A stretch of DNA of 64,000 bases, taken from contig NZ_CP054394.1 in NCBI RefSeq assembly GCF_022539405.1, forward strand, positions 1,552,501-1,616,500. Reading direction: 5' to 3'. The DNA is from Natranaerofaba carboxydovora. GTDB taxonomy: Bacteria > Bacillota > Natranaerobiia > Natranaerobiales > Natranaerofabaceae. A program made the translations under genes and the position numbers. This document shows positions 1 through 8,280 of this stretch, one piece after another. The stretch's first letter is position 1, and each line of letters starts with the position of its first letter. A model generated the notes under the pieces. It saw only the letters and a list, made by a program, of their open reading frames with translations. It ran no database searches and was not told the DNA's origin.

Positions 1-171
1 TGGATTAACAATACAACCTAATACAATAGGATCAAAAACACTAGTATGATTCGAACATAATATTGCAGGTCCTTTTGTTGGCAGATACTCTTTGCCTTCT
101 ATTTCAATTCTAAAAAAAAATTTTATTAATACCCTCAATATAAACTGCACAACACGGTAGAATAAACCCAT
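1..171 (-). CDS. plsC: 1-acylglycerol-3-phosphate acyltransferase, 5' part only
   Basis: The first 57 codons are present and the rest lies beyond the window start. The translation begins MGLFYRVVQFILR and reaches GPAILCSNHTSVFDP. The NHTSVFD stretch is the NHxxxxD catalytic motif of PlsC-type acyltransferases, which move an acyl chain to lysophosphatidic acid at the inner membrane face. The ATG lies one base after the cmk stop, with a GGTGG ribosome site inside the end of cmk, so the two genes are co-transcribed. A cmk-plsC pair is common in Firmicutes. The family call is firm from the motif; substrate preference cannot be seen. Confidence 0.85.
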   Translation of the reverse strand, partial: MGLFYRVVQFILRVLIKFFFRIEIEGKEYLPTKGPAILCSNHTSVFDPIVLGCIVNP

Positions 172-172
172 T

Positions 173-868
173 TTAACCACCCTGTACTTTTTCTTTATAT
201 CTTTGGTTTACAATATCAACAATCTTATTTACAACTTCGTTCAACGAAAGATCTGTAGTGTCAACTTCTACTGCGTCTTTTGCTTTCTTTAGTGCACCAA
301 CCTCTCTATTTTTATCTTTATTATCTCTATCTTCTATTTCTTTTTTTAAATCACCAAATTCTATTTCATATCCCTTTTCCTTTAGCTCATTAAGACGCCT
401 TTTTGCCCTTTCTTCTATAGATGCAGTCAAAAAAATCTTCATATCCGCATCTGGAAAAACATAAGTGCCTATATCTCTGCCTTCCAAAATACATTCTTTG
501 CCTTTAGCTAGTTCTCTTTGCTTATCTACCATATAATATCTCACACTTATATCATTTGCCACATAAGAAACGGCCTGGGATATCTCAGGCCGGCGAACTT
601 CTTCGGTTATATCCTTACCATCCAAAAAAAGTTCACTATTGCCTTTAGAGTCTGTTTTTATATCAATATCAAAATCATTTATTAATTCTTTAAGGCTGTC
701 ACTATCTTCAAGGTTTATATTCTTTTGCAAAGCAAACCAAGCAAGCGCTCTATACATAGCACCTGTATCTAAATAATTAAATTTCAATCTAAAAGCAGAC
801 ATTTTGGCAACAGTACTTTTACCAGCACCCGCTGGCCCATCTATAGCTACTATAAACCCGGTTTGCAT
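173..868 (-). CDS. cmk: Cytidylate kinase
   Basis: Phosphorylates CMP and dCMP with ATP to the diphosphates in the cytoplasm, feeding nucleotide recycling and lipid precursor supply. The P-loop DGPAGAGKST is at the N-terminus (about residues 9-18). ILEGRDIGTYVFPDA and later RRLNE are typical of the Cmk nucleotide-binding and lid regions. Length is 231 aa, normal for the family. The open frame runs back to an ATG at 886, but that ATG lies within the GGAGGTGG ribosome site; the ATG at 868, eight bases after it, gives the usual MQTGFIVAIDGP start. It overlaps nothing and runs straight into plsC. Confidence 0.95.
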   Translation of the reverse strand: MQTGFIVAIDGPAGAGKSTVAKMSAFRLKFNYLDTGAMYRALAWFALQKNINLEDSDSLKELINDFDIDIKTDSKGNSELFLDGKDITEEVRRPEISQAVSYVANDISVRYYMVDKQRELAKGKECILEGRDIGTYVFPDADMKIFLTASIEERAKRRLNELKEKGYEIEFGDLKKEIEDRDNKDKNREVGALKKAKDAVEVDTTDLSLNEVVNKIVDIVNQRYKEKVQGG

Positions 869-987
869 TTTATTTGCCACCTCCAAAAAACAACTATGTC
901 AAACGCCTATGTCATATGTCATTTGACTCATCCCGATTTCGACATTTACACAAATTTATCCTGCAACTTAACTAACATTTTAACTTC

Positions 988-1012
988 GATACTGGTGCAA
1001 AAAGTCTATTCA
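988..1012 (-). repeat. Terminal relic of the GATTC-ended dispersed element
   Basis: GATACTGGTGCAAAAAGTC followed by TATTCA matches the end of the full element copies (for example 5360-5579). Only the outermost 25 bases remain. The aroH stop codon (1006-1008) and last residue lie inside it. The rest of the 869-1005 gap between cmk and aroH holds no gene I can see. Confidence 0.6.
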
Positions 1013-1374
1013 AGGTCAGGCCTTAGCTTTTTAGCTTCTTTTAGATATATATGTTTAACCTCTTTATCCTCGTTATTATCATGAAAATGAATTAACACCC
1101 TAATGCATGAATTCATAGCACCGACAATTTCAAGTTCTCTTGCACACAACAAAGGAACACTTGTCCATCCCATGAGCCTTGCAGCTTTAGCCGGAAAATC
1201 TGCATCCAAATCACTTGTCGAGGTAAAAAAAGCACTTATTAACTGACTTTCATCTTTTATATTATTCTGTTTACAAATTTCTGTCAAAAGCTCTTTCGTA
1301 CTTTCAGAAATAGCTTCTATAGTGTTTTCATCAACAGTAGTTGCACCTCTAACAGCATAAACACGTCCTTGCAT
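1006..1374 (-). CDS. aroH: Chorismate mutase, AroH type
   Basis: Converts chorismate to prephenate, the first committed step to phenylalanine and tyrosine. The sequence begins MQGRVYAVRGATTV and contains FTSTSDLDADFPAKAAR and VPLLCARELEI, which are hallmarks of the monofunctional trimeric AroH fold. Length is 122 aa. The frame extends back to a GTG at 1386 that is part of the GGAGGTG ribosome site; the ATG at 1374 is preferred. The C-terminus ends at LRPDLE, with the stop codon supplied by a relic of the dispersed repeat, so a few residues present in other AroH proteins may have been lost. Confidence 0.93.
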   Translation of the reverse strand: MQGRVYAVRGATTVDENTIEAISESTKELLTEICKQNNIKDESQLISAFFTSTSDLDADFPAKAARLMGWTSVPLLCARELEIVGAMNSCIRVLIHFHDNNEDKEVKHIYLKEAKKLRPDLE

Positions 1375-1425
1375 TTGATTAGGCACCTCCCAGAGACAAC
1401 AGCTCTTCTCCCTAAAAAATTACTA

Positions 1426-1875
1426 TTATGATTCCATTTGTTTTCTCAGTTTATCTATTTGTTTATGAAGTTCTTCATTTATTTTTATAAAAAACCTCTC
1501 TAAACCAATCTTGCTGAAATTGGCAGATTCTGGATCATAAACTTCTATTTTTCTTAATTCAGGCTTTAAAATAAACGGTAAGATAGATTCACACGAGTCA
1601 GCTGATACAACAATTTCAACAGGAGCATAGGCAGCTTCTTCGTTATAAACTTCTTCGAAAATAGTATAAGGTTCTTTTTGTTCAATATTTTCTATTTCAA
1701 CGCCCTGCATAGGAATGTTTTCCCATACCATCAGCTGCTTTTCCCTTGCTTCCTCTGCAACTTCAATGGAATCTTTCCCACCAAAAAAGAATTTAGCAGG
1801 CTTTGCTAATCCTAAAAAATCCAGGCGAAGCTTACACCTCAAAACTTTTTCACCTTCTCTTCTTTCTTCCATCAT
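1426..1875 (-). CDS. Conserved-looking hypothetical protein
   Basis: I do not recognise this family. It is a soluble protein of up to 149 aa with no signal peptide or membrane segment, rich in Glu and Lys, with a charged helical C-terminus (INEELHKQIDKLRKQME). It has a hydrophobic core run APVEIVVSADSCESILPFIL that looks like beta-alpha structure. It sits between rluB and aroH. The start is uncertain: ATG ATG at 1875 has only a GGATGG site, while a TTG at 1842 follows AGAAGGTG by eight bases and would start MRCKLRLDFLG. No function is assigned. Confidence 0.6.
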   Translation of the reverse strand: MMEERREGEKVLRCKLRLDFLGLAKPAKFFFGGKDSIEVAEEAREKQLMVWENIPMQGVEIENIEQKEPYTIFEEVYNEEAAYAPVEIVVSADSCESILPFILKPELRKIEVYDPESANFSKIGLERFFIKINEELHKQIDKLRKQMES

Positions 1876-1959
1876 TTTTAGTCACCATCCAAAGTTGTAT
1901 AATTATTGCAGTCAAACGACATTATTTCCAAAATTATTCACCTAAATTCGTTATCACCA

Positions 1960-2688
1960 CTATTTTAAGTTTATCAATTTTTTTAATTTATTCAACTCAT
2001 TTTTTGTTAACTGTCTAAATTTCCCCTCAGGTAATCCTTTTAGATACAAATTCCCAAGCCTTGTCCTAACTAAATCAACTACTGGATATCCTACTTCTTT
2101 AAACATTCGTCTTACCTGTCTCTTTCGTCCTTCACCAAGAACCATTTCTATTAGAGTTTCGTCATTTTTTACCGTTAACAATTCGACTTTTAAAGGTTTT
2201 GCAAATCCATCTTCTAGCATAATGCCATCTGATAGTGTATTAACAACACTTTGTGGTATTTTTCCTTTAACCATTACCTTATATGTCTTATTTACTTTAT
2301 ATCTAGGATGGGTTAATCTATGTGCTAATTTCCCATCATTAGTTAACATCAAAAGGCCACGTGAATTAAGATCAAGTCTACCCACCGGATAAATTCTTTT
2401 GTCTGTATCTACAAGTTCTAAAACAGTAGGCCTGTTTTTTTCATCCTTAACAGTTGTAACATATCCTTTTGGTTTGTTAAGAATATAATAAACATTTTCA
2501 AATTCTATTTTAATTTCATCTCCGTCAACATAAACTCTATCAGTATCCGGATTAATCTTTGTGCCAAGTTCAGTTATAATTTCATTGTTTACTTTTACTC
2601 TTTTAGATGTAATAAGTTCTTCTGCCTTTCTTCTTGACGCAACACCTGCGTGAGCTATGAACTTTTGTAACCGCAAAGCACATTTCAT
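1960..2688 (-). CDS. rluB: 23S rRNA pseudouridine synthase, RluB family
   Basis: Isomerises uridine to pseudouridine in rRNA. An N-terminal S4 RNA-binding domain is visible (LQKFIAHAGVASRRKAEELI, about residues 7-26), followed by the RsuA/RluB catalytic domain with YPVGRLDLNSRGLLMLTNDG, in which the Asp of GRLD is the conserved catalytic residue, and GRKRQVRRMF near the C-terminus. Length 242 aa is normal. The ATG follows AAGGG by five bases. The neighbour upstream (2693) ends only a few bases before it, so the two are likely read together. RluB versus RsuA or RluE specificity is inferred from length and gene neighbourhood. Confidence 0.9.
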   Translation of the reverse strand: MKCALRLQKFIAHAGVASRRKAEELITSKRVKVNNEIITELGTKINPDTDRVYVDGDEIKIEFENVYYILNKPKGYVTTVKDEKNRPTVLELVDTDKRIYPVGRLDLNSRGLLMLTNDGKLAHRLTHPRYKVNKTYKVMVKGKIPQSVVNTLSDGIMLEDGFAKPLKVELLTVKNDETLIEMVLGEGRKRQVRRMFKEVGYPVVDLVRTRLGNLYLKGLPEGKFRQLTKNELNKLKKLINLK

Positions 2689-2692
2689 CCCT

Positions 2693-3394
2693 TCATCTTA
2701 AAGTTTCTTTTTTTAGTTGGGTAATAACCTTCTCTAAGAATGGCCCTATATTTCCCATTGAATAAGTTTTAACTGTTCCCGCTACAACATTATTCAAAAA
2801 AGCATTATACATTTCATCGTCTAATTCTATGTTATTTTCATCAAGCCTTTTTTCTATACGAAGTACCGTTCTAATTGCTTCAATAGCTCCGATCTTATTT
2901 ATTTTGGAAACATCTTTTTCATCACCCTTAATAGCATAGCCAAGGTTAGAAAAGAGATTTACGCTTTTTTCTACTAACTTTTCATTATGGCCATCCAAAA
3001 CAATCCCAGGTTTTTCACCTTTTTCTATCTCATAAGCATTCCCAATAATTTTGGCAGCCACAATACTTTCCTTAGACAACTCTGACTTAAGTTCTGTCAA
3101 ATAAACTTCAGTAGCAGTATTAATCACCCACTGATCTTTCTTTAATACTTTTTTTAGTGTCCTAGCCACATCTAAGGTTACCTCTGAAGGAAGTGTAAGA
3201 ATAACAACATCAGTATTACTAATTTCTTTTATATCATTTGTCGGCTCAATTTTGCCGTAATAATCATATTCTCTACAAAAATTTTCAGCTTTTTCTTTGT
3301 CTTGGTGATAAGCTAAAATTTCTTTTTGAGCGAGCAGAAGATATTTTGCAATCTGCGATCCTAATCTGCCAATACCTATCAGTCCAATTTTCAT
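2693..3394 (-). CDS. NAD(P)-binding pyrroline-5-carboxylate reductase-like protein
   Basis: The N-terminus MKIGLIGIGRLGSQIAKYLL is a Rossmann dinucleotide-binding site (GxGxxG). VVILTLPSEV and the C-terminal all-alpha half (IGAIEAIRTVLRIEKRL, EMYNAFLNNVV) resemble the ProC superfamily. Length is 233 aa, slightly short for true ProC, and the strongly conserved ProC C-terminal motif is not obvious, so it may reduce or dehydrogenate another imine or keto compound. The start at 3394 follows AAAGGAGG; the frame continues to 3448 but without a ribosome site. It follows a permease and a RidA protein, which suggests amino acid or imine metabolism, but this is inference. Confidence 0.65.
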   Translation of the reverse strand: MKIGLIGIGRLGSQIAKYLLLAQKEILAYHQDKEKAENFCREYDYYGKIEPTNDIKEISNTDVVILTLPSEVTLDVARTLKKVLKKDQWVINTATEVYLTELKSELSKESIVAAKIIGNAYEIEKGEKPGIVLDGHNEKLVEKSVNLFSNLGYAIKGDEKDVSKINKIGAIEAIRTVLRIEKRLDENNIELDDEMYNAFLNNVVAGTVKTYSMGNIGPFLEKVITQLKKETLR

Positions 3395-3444
3395 AGATAT
3401 TCCTCCTTTTATCATTACAATAATTTTACCACGAATCTTTATAA

Positions 3445-4821
3445 TCACGTCAACATCAAAATAACACTAGTTATTGTAGCAATAGTTAGCCCTATTAATA
3501 CAGGGAAAAAATTTTCTTTTGCAAGCTGGGCAGGGTCAACATTTAAAAGTCCAGCAGTTGTTAAAAGGCCAAAAGACCATGATATAATCGTACCACCCCC
3601 GCACCAAACAGACCCCATTTGCCCTATTGCTATTAATGGCTCAACAGGAAGTCCAGTGCCTTCAGCAAGGGCTTTTGCTAAGTTTGCCGTCAATGAAAGA
3701 CCAGAAAAACCCGAACCATCTAGTCCCGATACAATCCCAACAAACATGTTCGCAAAAGCTAAAAATATAGGATGTGAAGGAATTATATCCATGTAATACT
3801 TTGCTATGTCTAAAAGAATCGGAGAAGCTGTTTCACCTAAAATCATCTCGCCTTTACCAGACCCCAAAAAGAAAAATCCCGCAATAGGGATCACCGGACT
3901 AAAAATTTTTATAGCAAAAACAAAACCTTTTTTCAAATACTCTGCTGCAAACTTAACAGTATCTTTTTCTCTATTAAAACAAGAAGCCAGAAAAACTAAA
4001 GAAATTGCGAGGCCACCAAGAAGAGAGGAGGCTTCCTCACCTTTTAAATCATATTTAGCTAATAGAAAGATTGTGAATAAAAATGAAATCATTACTAAAG
4101 CTGCCATAATTTTACCGCTTAAATAATTGTTATCTGTTTTTGATGGACCATCACTAATTTCTTTTAATGTTTTAAAGTCTTTAACTTCTAATCTATCATT
4201 CAATCTAAAATAAGAAGTTGTAATGGCAATTATTCCTGTTACAAGAGATAGTACTAATACTTCCTGATTTATCGCTCCCCGCTCAAGGCCCGCTGCTTTT
4301 TCACTCAGCCCTGATGTTGCCTGCAGGATAAAATCTCCACTTAAAGCCATACCATGACCTAAGAGGTTAATGCTTACAGCAGCTGCCAGGGGAGATAATC
4401 CTGATTTAATTGCAGCAGGAGCTAATACAGATGCAACAAGAGCAGTGGCAGGAGTTGGCCAAAATACAAGAGACAAAAAGTACATCATTAACCCAAGAAC
4501 CCAAAATGATATTTTAGGGTTAATGAAAAATATTTTAAATGGCGCCACCATATAATTGTCAGCATTCACAGATTTTAACGCTTCCAACAATGCTACCATT
4601 ACACTTATAAGTATAACAATATCAAATAGTTCTTTTCCTGTAACAACCATTGAAAAGAAAACTGTCTGCAAACCACCAATAACTGAAAACTCATGAAATA
4701 TTAATCCAATAAAAAAAGTTCCACTAATTGTAACAAAAATTATCTGCTTCTTAAGTAATAAAAATATAAACACTGCTATTACAGTAAGTAAATAAGCATA
4801 GTGTACCAAACCGAGGCTCAC
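3445..4821 (-). CDS. Multi-pass permease, substrate unknown
   Basis: About 458 aa with roughly 11-12 hydrophobic segments along the whole length, so an integral inner-membrane transporter. Conserved-looking re-entrant segments include FWPTPATALVASVLAPAA, SGLDGSGFSGLSLTANLA and GQMGSVWCGGGTIISWSFG. The overall look is that of an ion or organic-acid secondary transporter, but I cannot name the family with confidence. The start is unsure: GTG at 4821 has a poor site, while TTG at 4809 follows AGGTGA by eight bases. It lies between a RidA protein and a P5C-reductase-like protein in a probable three-gene operon, so a nitrogenous substrate is possible. Confidence 0.6.
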   Translation of the reverse strand: MSLGLVHYAYLLTVIAVFIFLLLKKQIIFVTISGTFFIGLIFHEFSVIGGLQTVFFSMVVTGKELFDIVILISVMVALLEALKSVNADNYMVAPFKIFFINPKISFWVLGLMMYFLSLVFWPTPATALVASVLAPAAIKSGLSPLAAAVSINLLGHGMALSGDFILQATSGLSEKAAGLERGAINQEVLVLSLVTGIIAITTSYFRLNDRLEVKDFKTLKEISDGPSKTDNNYLSGKIMAALVMISFLFTIFLLAKYDLKGEEASSLLGGLAISLVFLASCFNREKDTVKFAAEYLKKGFVFAIKIFSPVIPIAGFFFLGSGKGEMILGETASPILLDIAKYYMDIIPSHPIFLAFANMFVGIVSGLDGSGFSGLSLTANLAKALAEGTGLPVEPLIAIGQMGSVWCGGGTIISWSFGLLTTAGLLNVDPAQLAKENFFPVLIGLTIATITSVILMLT

Positions 4822-4863
4822 CTGTGGATTAATGAAATGGCGCCCCCCTCCCAGTTTATATTA

Positions 4864-5334
4864 TTAATCTCTCACCTCTACAATCATCTCAACTTCTACT
4901 GCAGAGTTTAATGGAAGTTCATTCACTCCTACAGCAGACCTTACATGTTTACCCTTGTCATAAAATATTTCTCCTAGCAGCTCACTTGCTCCATTCAACA
5001 CTTTGGGCTGCTCATTAAAATTATCTGAACTGCTAACATATCCAGTTACTTTTACAATCTTTTTAATCCGTTTTAAGTCACCTACTTCATCCTTGATAAC
5101 ACTTAAACAGTTTAACACACACAATTTTGCTGCTTCATAACCCTGTTCTAAGGTTAAATCTTGACCAACTTTTCCTTCATATTTCAACTTATTTCCTTCA
5201 AGGGCTATCTGTCCCGCTGTAAAAACTAAATTTCCACTTCTAATGACAGGAATATAACTTGCTACTGGTTTTGGTGGCTCAGGTAATGTGTAATTTAATT
5301 CTTTTAATCTTTTTTCAATAGTTCCCATAATCAT
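4864..5334 (-). CDS. RidA/YjgF family protein
   Basis: RidA-fold proteins hydrolyse reactive enamines and imines made by PLP enzymes, or have related roles. This one carries YIPVIRSGNLVFTAGQIALE near residue 30 and VRSAVGVNELPLNSAVEVEM near the C-terminus, matching the family core. At about 156 aa it belongs to the longer RidA-like subgroup. The AGGAGG at 5339-5344 points to ATG 5334 (or ATG 5328). The frame extends upstream into a dispersed repeat (5360-5579), and those extra codons are element sequence rather than coding. Any promoter must lie within or beyond the element. Confidence 0.85.
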   Translation of the reverse strand: MIMGTIEKRLKELNYTLPEPPKPVASYIPVIRSGNLVFTAGQIALEGNKLKYEGKVGQDLTLEQGYEAAKLCVLNCLSVIKDEVGDLKRIKKIVKVTGYVSSSDNFNEQPKVLNGASELLGEIFYDKGKHVRSAVGVNELPLNSAVEVEMIVEVRD

Positions 5335-5359
5335 GTTCCCTCCTAGAAATTCAACTATT

Positions 5360-5579
5360 GATTCTGGTACAAAAAGTTTATTCACATAAGTATAATATTT
5401 TTAATTGATACATCTAAGATTTGTCAGCAGTTGAAATAAGGCTACCTAATCGAGAACTCCTCCTGAGTTCAATTAGCTAATGACCTCCTGTCATTAGACC
5501 TTATTTCTCCTGCTTTCTCATCAAGATGTATTGCAATTAAAAACAAAATTTTGTTCATATGACTTTTTGTACCAGAATC
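5360..5579 (-). mobile_element. Full-length 220-bp MITE-like element, copy with target duplication
   Basis: The element is bounded by GATTCTGGTACAAAAAGT and its inverse ACTTTTTGTACCAGAATC. The 7-bp sequence AACTATT is repeated directly on both sides (5353-5359 and 5580-5586), as a transposition target duplication would be. Inside are nested palindromes: CTAATGACCTCCTGTCATTAG, GAACTCCTCCTGAGTTC, and an outer pair near GATACATCTAAGA and TCATCAAGATGTAT. It has no ORF of useful length. It separates spmB from the ridA start. Copies at 6842 and 19311 are in the opposite orientation. Confidence 0.85.
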
Positions 5580-5646
5580 AACTATTATGGTTTATTTATA
5601 ATACCATAATTTAGTTTTTGTTTGCATTATTTTTATATATATTTTG

Positions 5647-6180
5647 TTAACCAAAAACCAGTGTACAAATTATCAACGCTGAAACAAAGCCGGTTAAGTC
5701 ACCGATCAATCCGATGGCAAGGGCATGTCGAGATTTCTTTATCCCTACGGAGCCAAAATACACTGTCAAAACGTAAAATGTAGTATCAGTACTTCCCTGC
5801 ATTGTAGAAGCTAATCTGCCAACAAAAGAATCCGGTCCATGGGTTTGAAAGATCTCAGTCATCATAGCAAAAGTACTAGAGCCTGAAATTGGCCGCATCA
5901 AAGCCATTGGTATAATATCAGAGGGAATATAAAATGCTGTCAGGATAGGTTCAATGAATGACAAAATAAATTCCATGGCACCACTTGCTCTAAAAATACC
6001 TAGCGCACACATCATTGCTACTAGAAAAGGAATTAGTTTTATAGAAGTATCAAATCCATCCTTTGCACCCTCAACAAAGGTATCAAACACATCTACATTT
6101 TTGATTTGACCATAAATTAGAGTCACAACTATTAAAAAGGGTATTGCCCATTTAGAAATTAGTGTAACCAAATCAGTCAT
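5647..6180 (-). CDS. spmB: Spore maturation protein B
   Basis: A membrane protein of 177 aa with four to five hydrophobic segments. It contains the nucleoside-recognition (Gate) domain signature seen as MRPISGSSTFAMMTEIF and STMQGSTDTTFYVLTVYFGSVG. In Bacillus, SpmA and SpmB are needed for full dehydration of the spore core; how they act is not settled. It directly follows spmA, with 37 bases between them, in the usual spmA-spmB order. The ATG at 6180 follows a GAGGGGAGCC site. Nothing looks broken. Confidence 0.92.
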   Translation of the reverse strand: MTDLVTLISKWAIPFLIVVTLIYGQIKNVDVFDTFVEGAKDGFDTSIKLIPFLVAMMCALGIFRASGAMEFILSFIEPILTAFYIPSDIIPMALMRPISGSSTFAMMTEIFQTHGPDSFVGRLASTMQGSTDTTFYVLTVYFGSVGIKKSRHALAIGLIGDLTGFVSALIICTLVFG

Positions 6181-6217
6181 TTAAAGGCTCCCCTCAAAAT
6201 ATTTTCTTTAATTTTAT

Positions 6218-6796
6218 TTATTTGCTAAACTTTCTAGCAACTTTATCAGCAGAAATGGCCGCAATTGCAGAACAAAGTGTAGCGATAAGAGTAGTCCCAA
6301 CAATTTCTGTTGGTTCTTGACTACCTGCCGCAGCTCTTATTCCTAAAACTGTCGTCGGAATCAAAGTAATACTTGATGTATTAATCGCCAAAAACGTACA
6401 CATAGAATCTGTTGCTCTATCTTTTTTATCATTTAACTCCTGTAAGTTTTGCATTGCTTTAATTCCAAAAGGAGTTGCCGCATTGCCCATTCCAAGAAGA
6501 TTTGCACTCATATTCATAAGTATAGCATTCATAGCTGGATGGTCTTTTGGTACATCAGGAAAAAGAAATTTAGCTATTGGGGTTAATATCTTATTTATAA
6601 CCCTGATTAGGCCTGACTTCTCAATTATTTTCATTATTCCTAACCAAAAGCTCATAATACTAATAAGCCCTATCGAAAGGTTGACCGCTTCATCTGCAGA
6701 ATTAAATAAAGCGTTTGTTACATCATCAATATTTCCATTAAAAAGGGAAAATAAAATACCACCAACTATAAAGAATAGCCAGATATAGTTAACCAA
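6218..6796 (-). CDS. spmA: Spore maturation protein A
   Basis: A membrane protein of 192 aa, the partner of SpmB in spore core dehydration. The motifs ANLLGMGNAATPFGIKAMQNL and MCTFLAINTSSITLIPTTVLGIR are the family core, and the first residues MVNYIWLFFIVGGILFSLF form a membrane segment. The start is TTG 6796, seven bases after a GGGGGAAA site. The order dacB-spmA-spmB is the same as in Bacillus, although here a 235-bp dispersed element separates dacB from spmA and may weaken co-transcription. Confidence 0.92.
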   Translation of the reverse strand: MVNYIWLFFIVGGILFSLFNGNIDDVTNALFNSADEAVNLSIGLISIMSFWLGIMKIIEKSGLIRVINKILTPIAKFLFPDVPKDHPAMNAILMNMSANLLGMGNAATPFGIKAMQNLQELNDKKDRATDSMCTFLAINTSSITLIPTTVLGIRAAAGSQEPTEIVGTTLIATLCSAIAAISADKVARKFSK

Positions 6797-6841
6797 AAGA
6801 TTTCCCCCTCTCCCCCGTCACTCATACCATAAGTAAATTTT

Positions 6842-7076
6842 GATTCAACTACAAAAAGTCATATGAACAAAGTTTTGTTTTTGAAAGTTTTGTTTTTGAT
6901 TGCAATACATCTTGATTAAAAAGCAGGAAAAATACGGCCTAATGACGCCGATGTCATTAGCTTATTGAATCAGGAGGAGTTCATAAATTAGGAAGCCGTA
7001 TTTCGACTACTGGCGAATCTTAGATGTATCAATTAAAAACGCTATACTTATGTGAATAGACTTTTTCAATTGAATC
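6842..7076 (+). mobile_element. Full-length 235-bp MITE-like element
   Basis: Ends GATTCAACTACAAAAAGTC and GACTTTTTCAATTGAATC are imperfect inverted repeats and match the 5360-5579 copy in opposite orientation. The internal order is the same: GAACAAAGTTTTG, ATACATCTTGATTAAAAAGC, AATGACGCCGATGTCATTAG, CAGGAGGAGTTC, AGATGTATCAATTAAAAAC. A short tandem repeat of AAAGTTTTGTTTTTGA adds length. The 7-base flanks (AAATTTT and AATATCT) are not identical, so the copy is older or its flanks have drifted. It lies between dacB and spmA. Confidence 0.8.
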
Positions 7077-7093
7077 AATATCTAATTAAATAA

Positions 7094-8215
7094 TTATCTT
7101 CCGAAGAAACTTAAAATCCTGTTCCAAAAACCTTTGACTTCTATATCATTTTCAGCAACTAGTTTAACTTCTGATACTTTTTGTCCATCGATAGTTACCT
7201 CTAAATTTCCAATATAATCTTCAGTATAAATTGGAGCTTCAATATTTTCCTTTGGCTTCAGTATATAGCTAATTTTACTTTTTTCTCTTTCACGTAAAGG
7301 TAGTGTAACTTTGTCTTTTGTAATCAATCTTACTTTCTCTTTTTCATTGCCATCTACTTGAAGTTCTTCTATGTGCTGTCCTTCTTCAAATAATGTAACT
7401 TGATTATATTCAGAAAAACCCCAATCCAGAATCTTACTGGCATCTTCATACATTTTAGGTGCATTTAGCAATGTTCCTACTAGTCTAGTACCGTCTTTTG
7501 ATGCAGAAAAAACAAGACACCTTCCAGCTTTTTCTGTCCAACCTGTCTTAACCCCATCTGTACCTGGGTATTTGCCAAAAAGCTTATTTGTATTTCTCAA
7601 AAATCTAAAACGAACTTCTTCATCAGGACCAGGAATAATCTTTCTTTTTGTTGCTACTACCCTAGAAAAGACAGGATCTGTTAAGGCTTCTTCTGTAATC
7701 TTTAGTAGGTCTTTAGCAGTAGTAAAATGATTTTTGGCCGGAAGGCCATGAGGGTTTTGAAATTTTGTTGAGGTTGCACCTAGCTCCCTTGCTTTTTCAT
7801 TCATTAACCTATTAAAATTCTGTATGTCACCTGCAATATGTTCAGCTATAGCATGAGCCGCATCATTTCCAGATTCTAAAATAAGACCGTACAACATTTC
7901 CTCCATTAATAATTCTTCATCTTCTTGTAAGTAAATCGAAGAGCCTACCACTTCTGAAGCCTCTTTACTAGCGGTCACTTTAGAATCTAACTCTTCATTT
8001 TCTAAAGCTAATAGGCCGGTCATGACTTTAGTTGTACTCGCCATAGGAAGTTCTTTGTCAGGATTTTTGACATAGATTATTCGACCTGAGTCTAATTCTA
8101 AAAGTGCTGCTCCATCTGCAGAAATTTCAGGGGTGGCTTTTAAAGATTGTGGGTAAACAAAGCTAATAAATATTATTAAAATTAGTATAGTAAAGTAACT
8201 TGTTAACCTTTTAAT
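7094..8215 (-). CDS. dacB: D-alanyl-D-alanine carboxypeptidase with apparent ATT start
   Basis: A penicillin-binding peptidase that trims the terminal D-Ala from peptidoglycan stem peptides. The position upstream of spmA/spmB matches Bacillus dacB, which acts on the spore cortex. With the start at 8215 the active-site motifs are STTK (residues 60-63), SGN (about 115-117) and KTG (about 223-225), followed by the C-terminal PBP5-like domain. The frame is open back to a stop at 8228-8230, but it has no ATG, GTG or TTG before the ATG that sits inside the active site. ATT at 8215 lies six bases after AGAGGTGG and gives a typical signal peptide, (M)KRLTSYFTILILIIFISF. The total is then 373 aa. Start loss by mutation is the alternative. 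Confidence 0.85.
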   Translation of the reverse strand: MKRLTSYFTILILIIFISFVYPQSLKATPEISADGAALLELDSGRIIYVKNPDKELPMASTTKVMTGLLALENEELDSKVTASKEASEVVGSSIYLQEDEELLMEEMLYGLILESGNDAAHAIAEHIAGDIQNFNRLMNEKARELGATSTKFQNPHGLPAKNHFTTAKDLLKITEEALTDPVFSRVVATKRKIIPGPDEEVRFRFLRNTNKLFGKYPGTDGVKTGWTEKAGRCLVFSASKDGTRLVGTLLNAPKMYEDASKILDWGFSEYNQVTLFEEGQHIEELQVDGNEKEKVRLITKDKVTLPLREREKSKISYILKPKENIEAPIYTEDYIGNLEVTIDGQKVSEVKLVAENDIEVKGFWNRILSFFGR

Positions 8216-8280
8216 TTTTATCCACCTCTAATTTCAAATCTTATATTATCCGTACACAATATATGATTATTGCCCGACCA

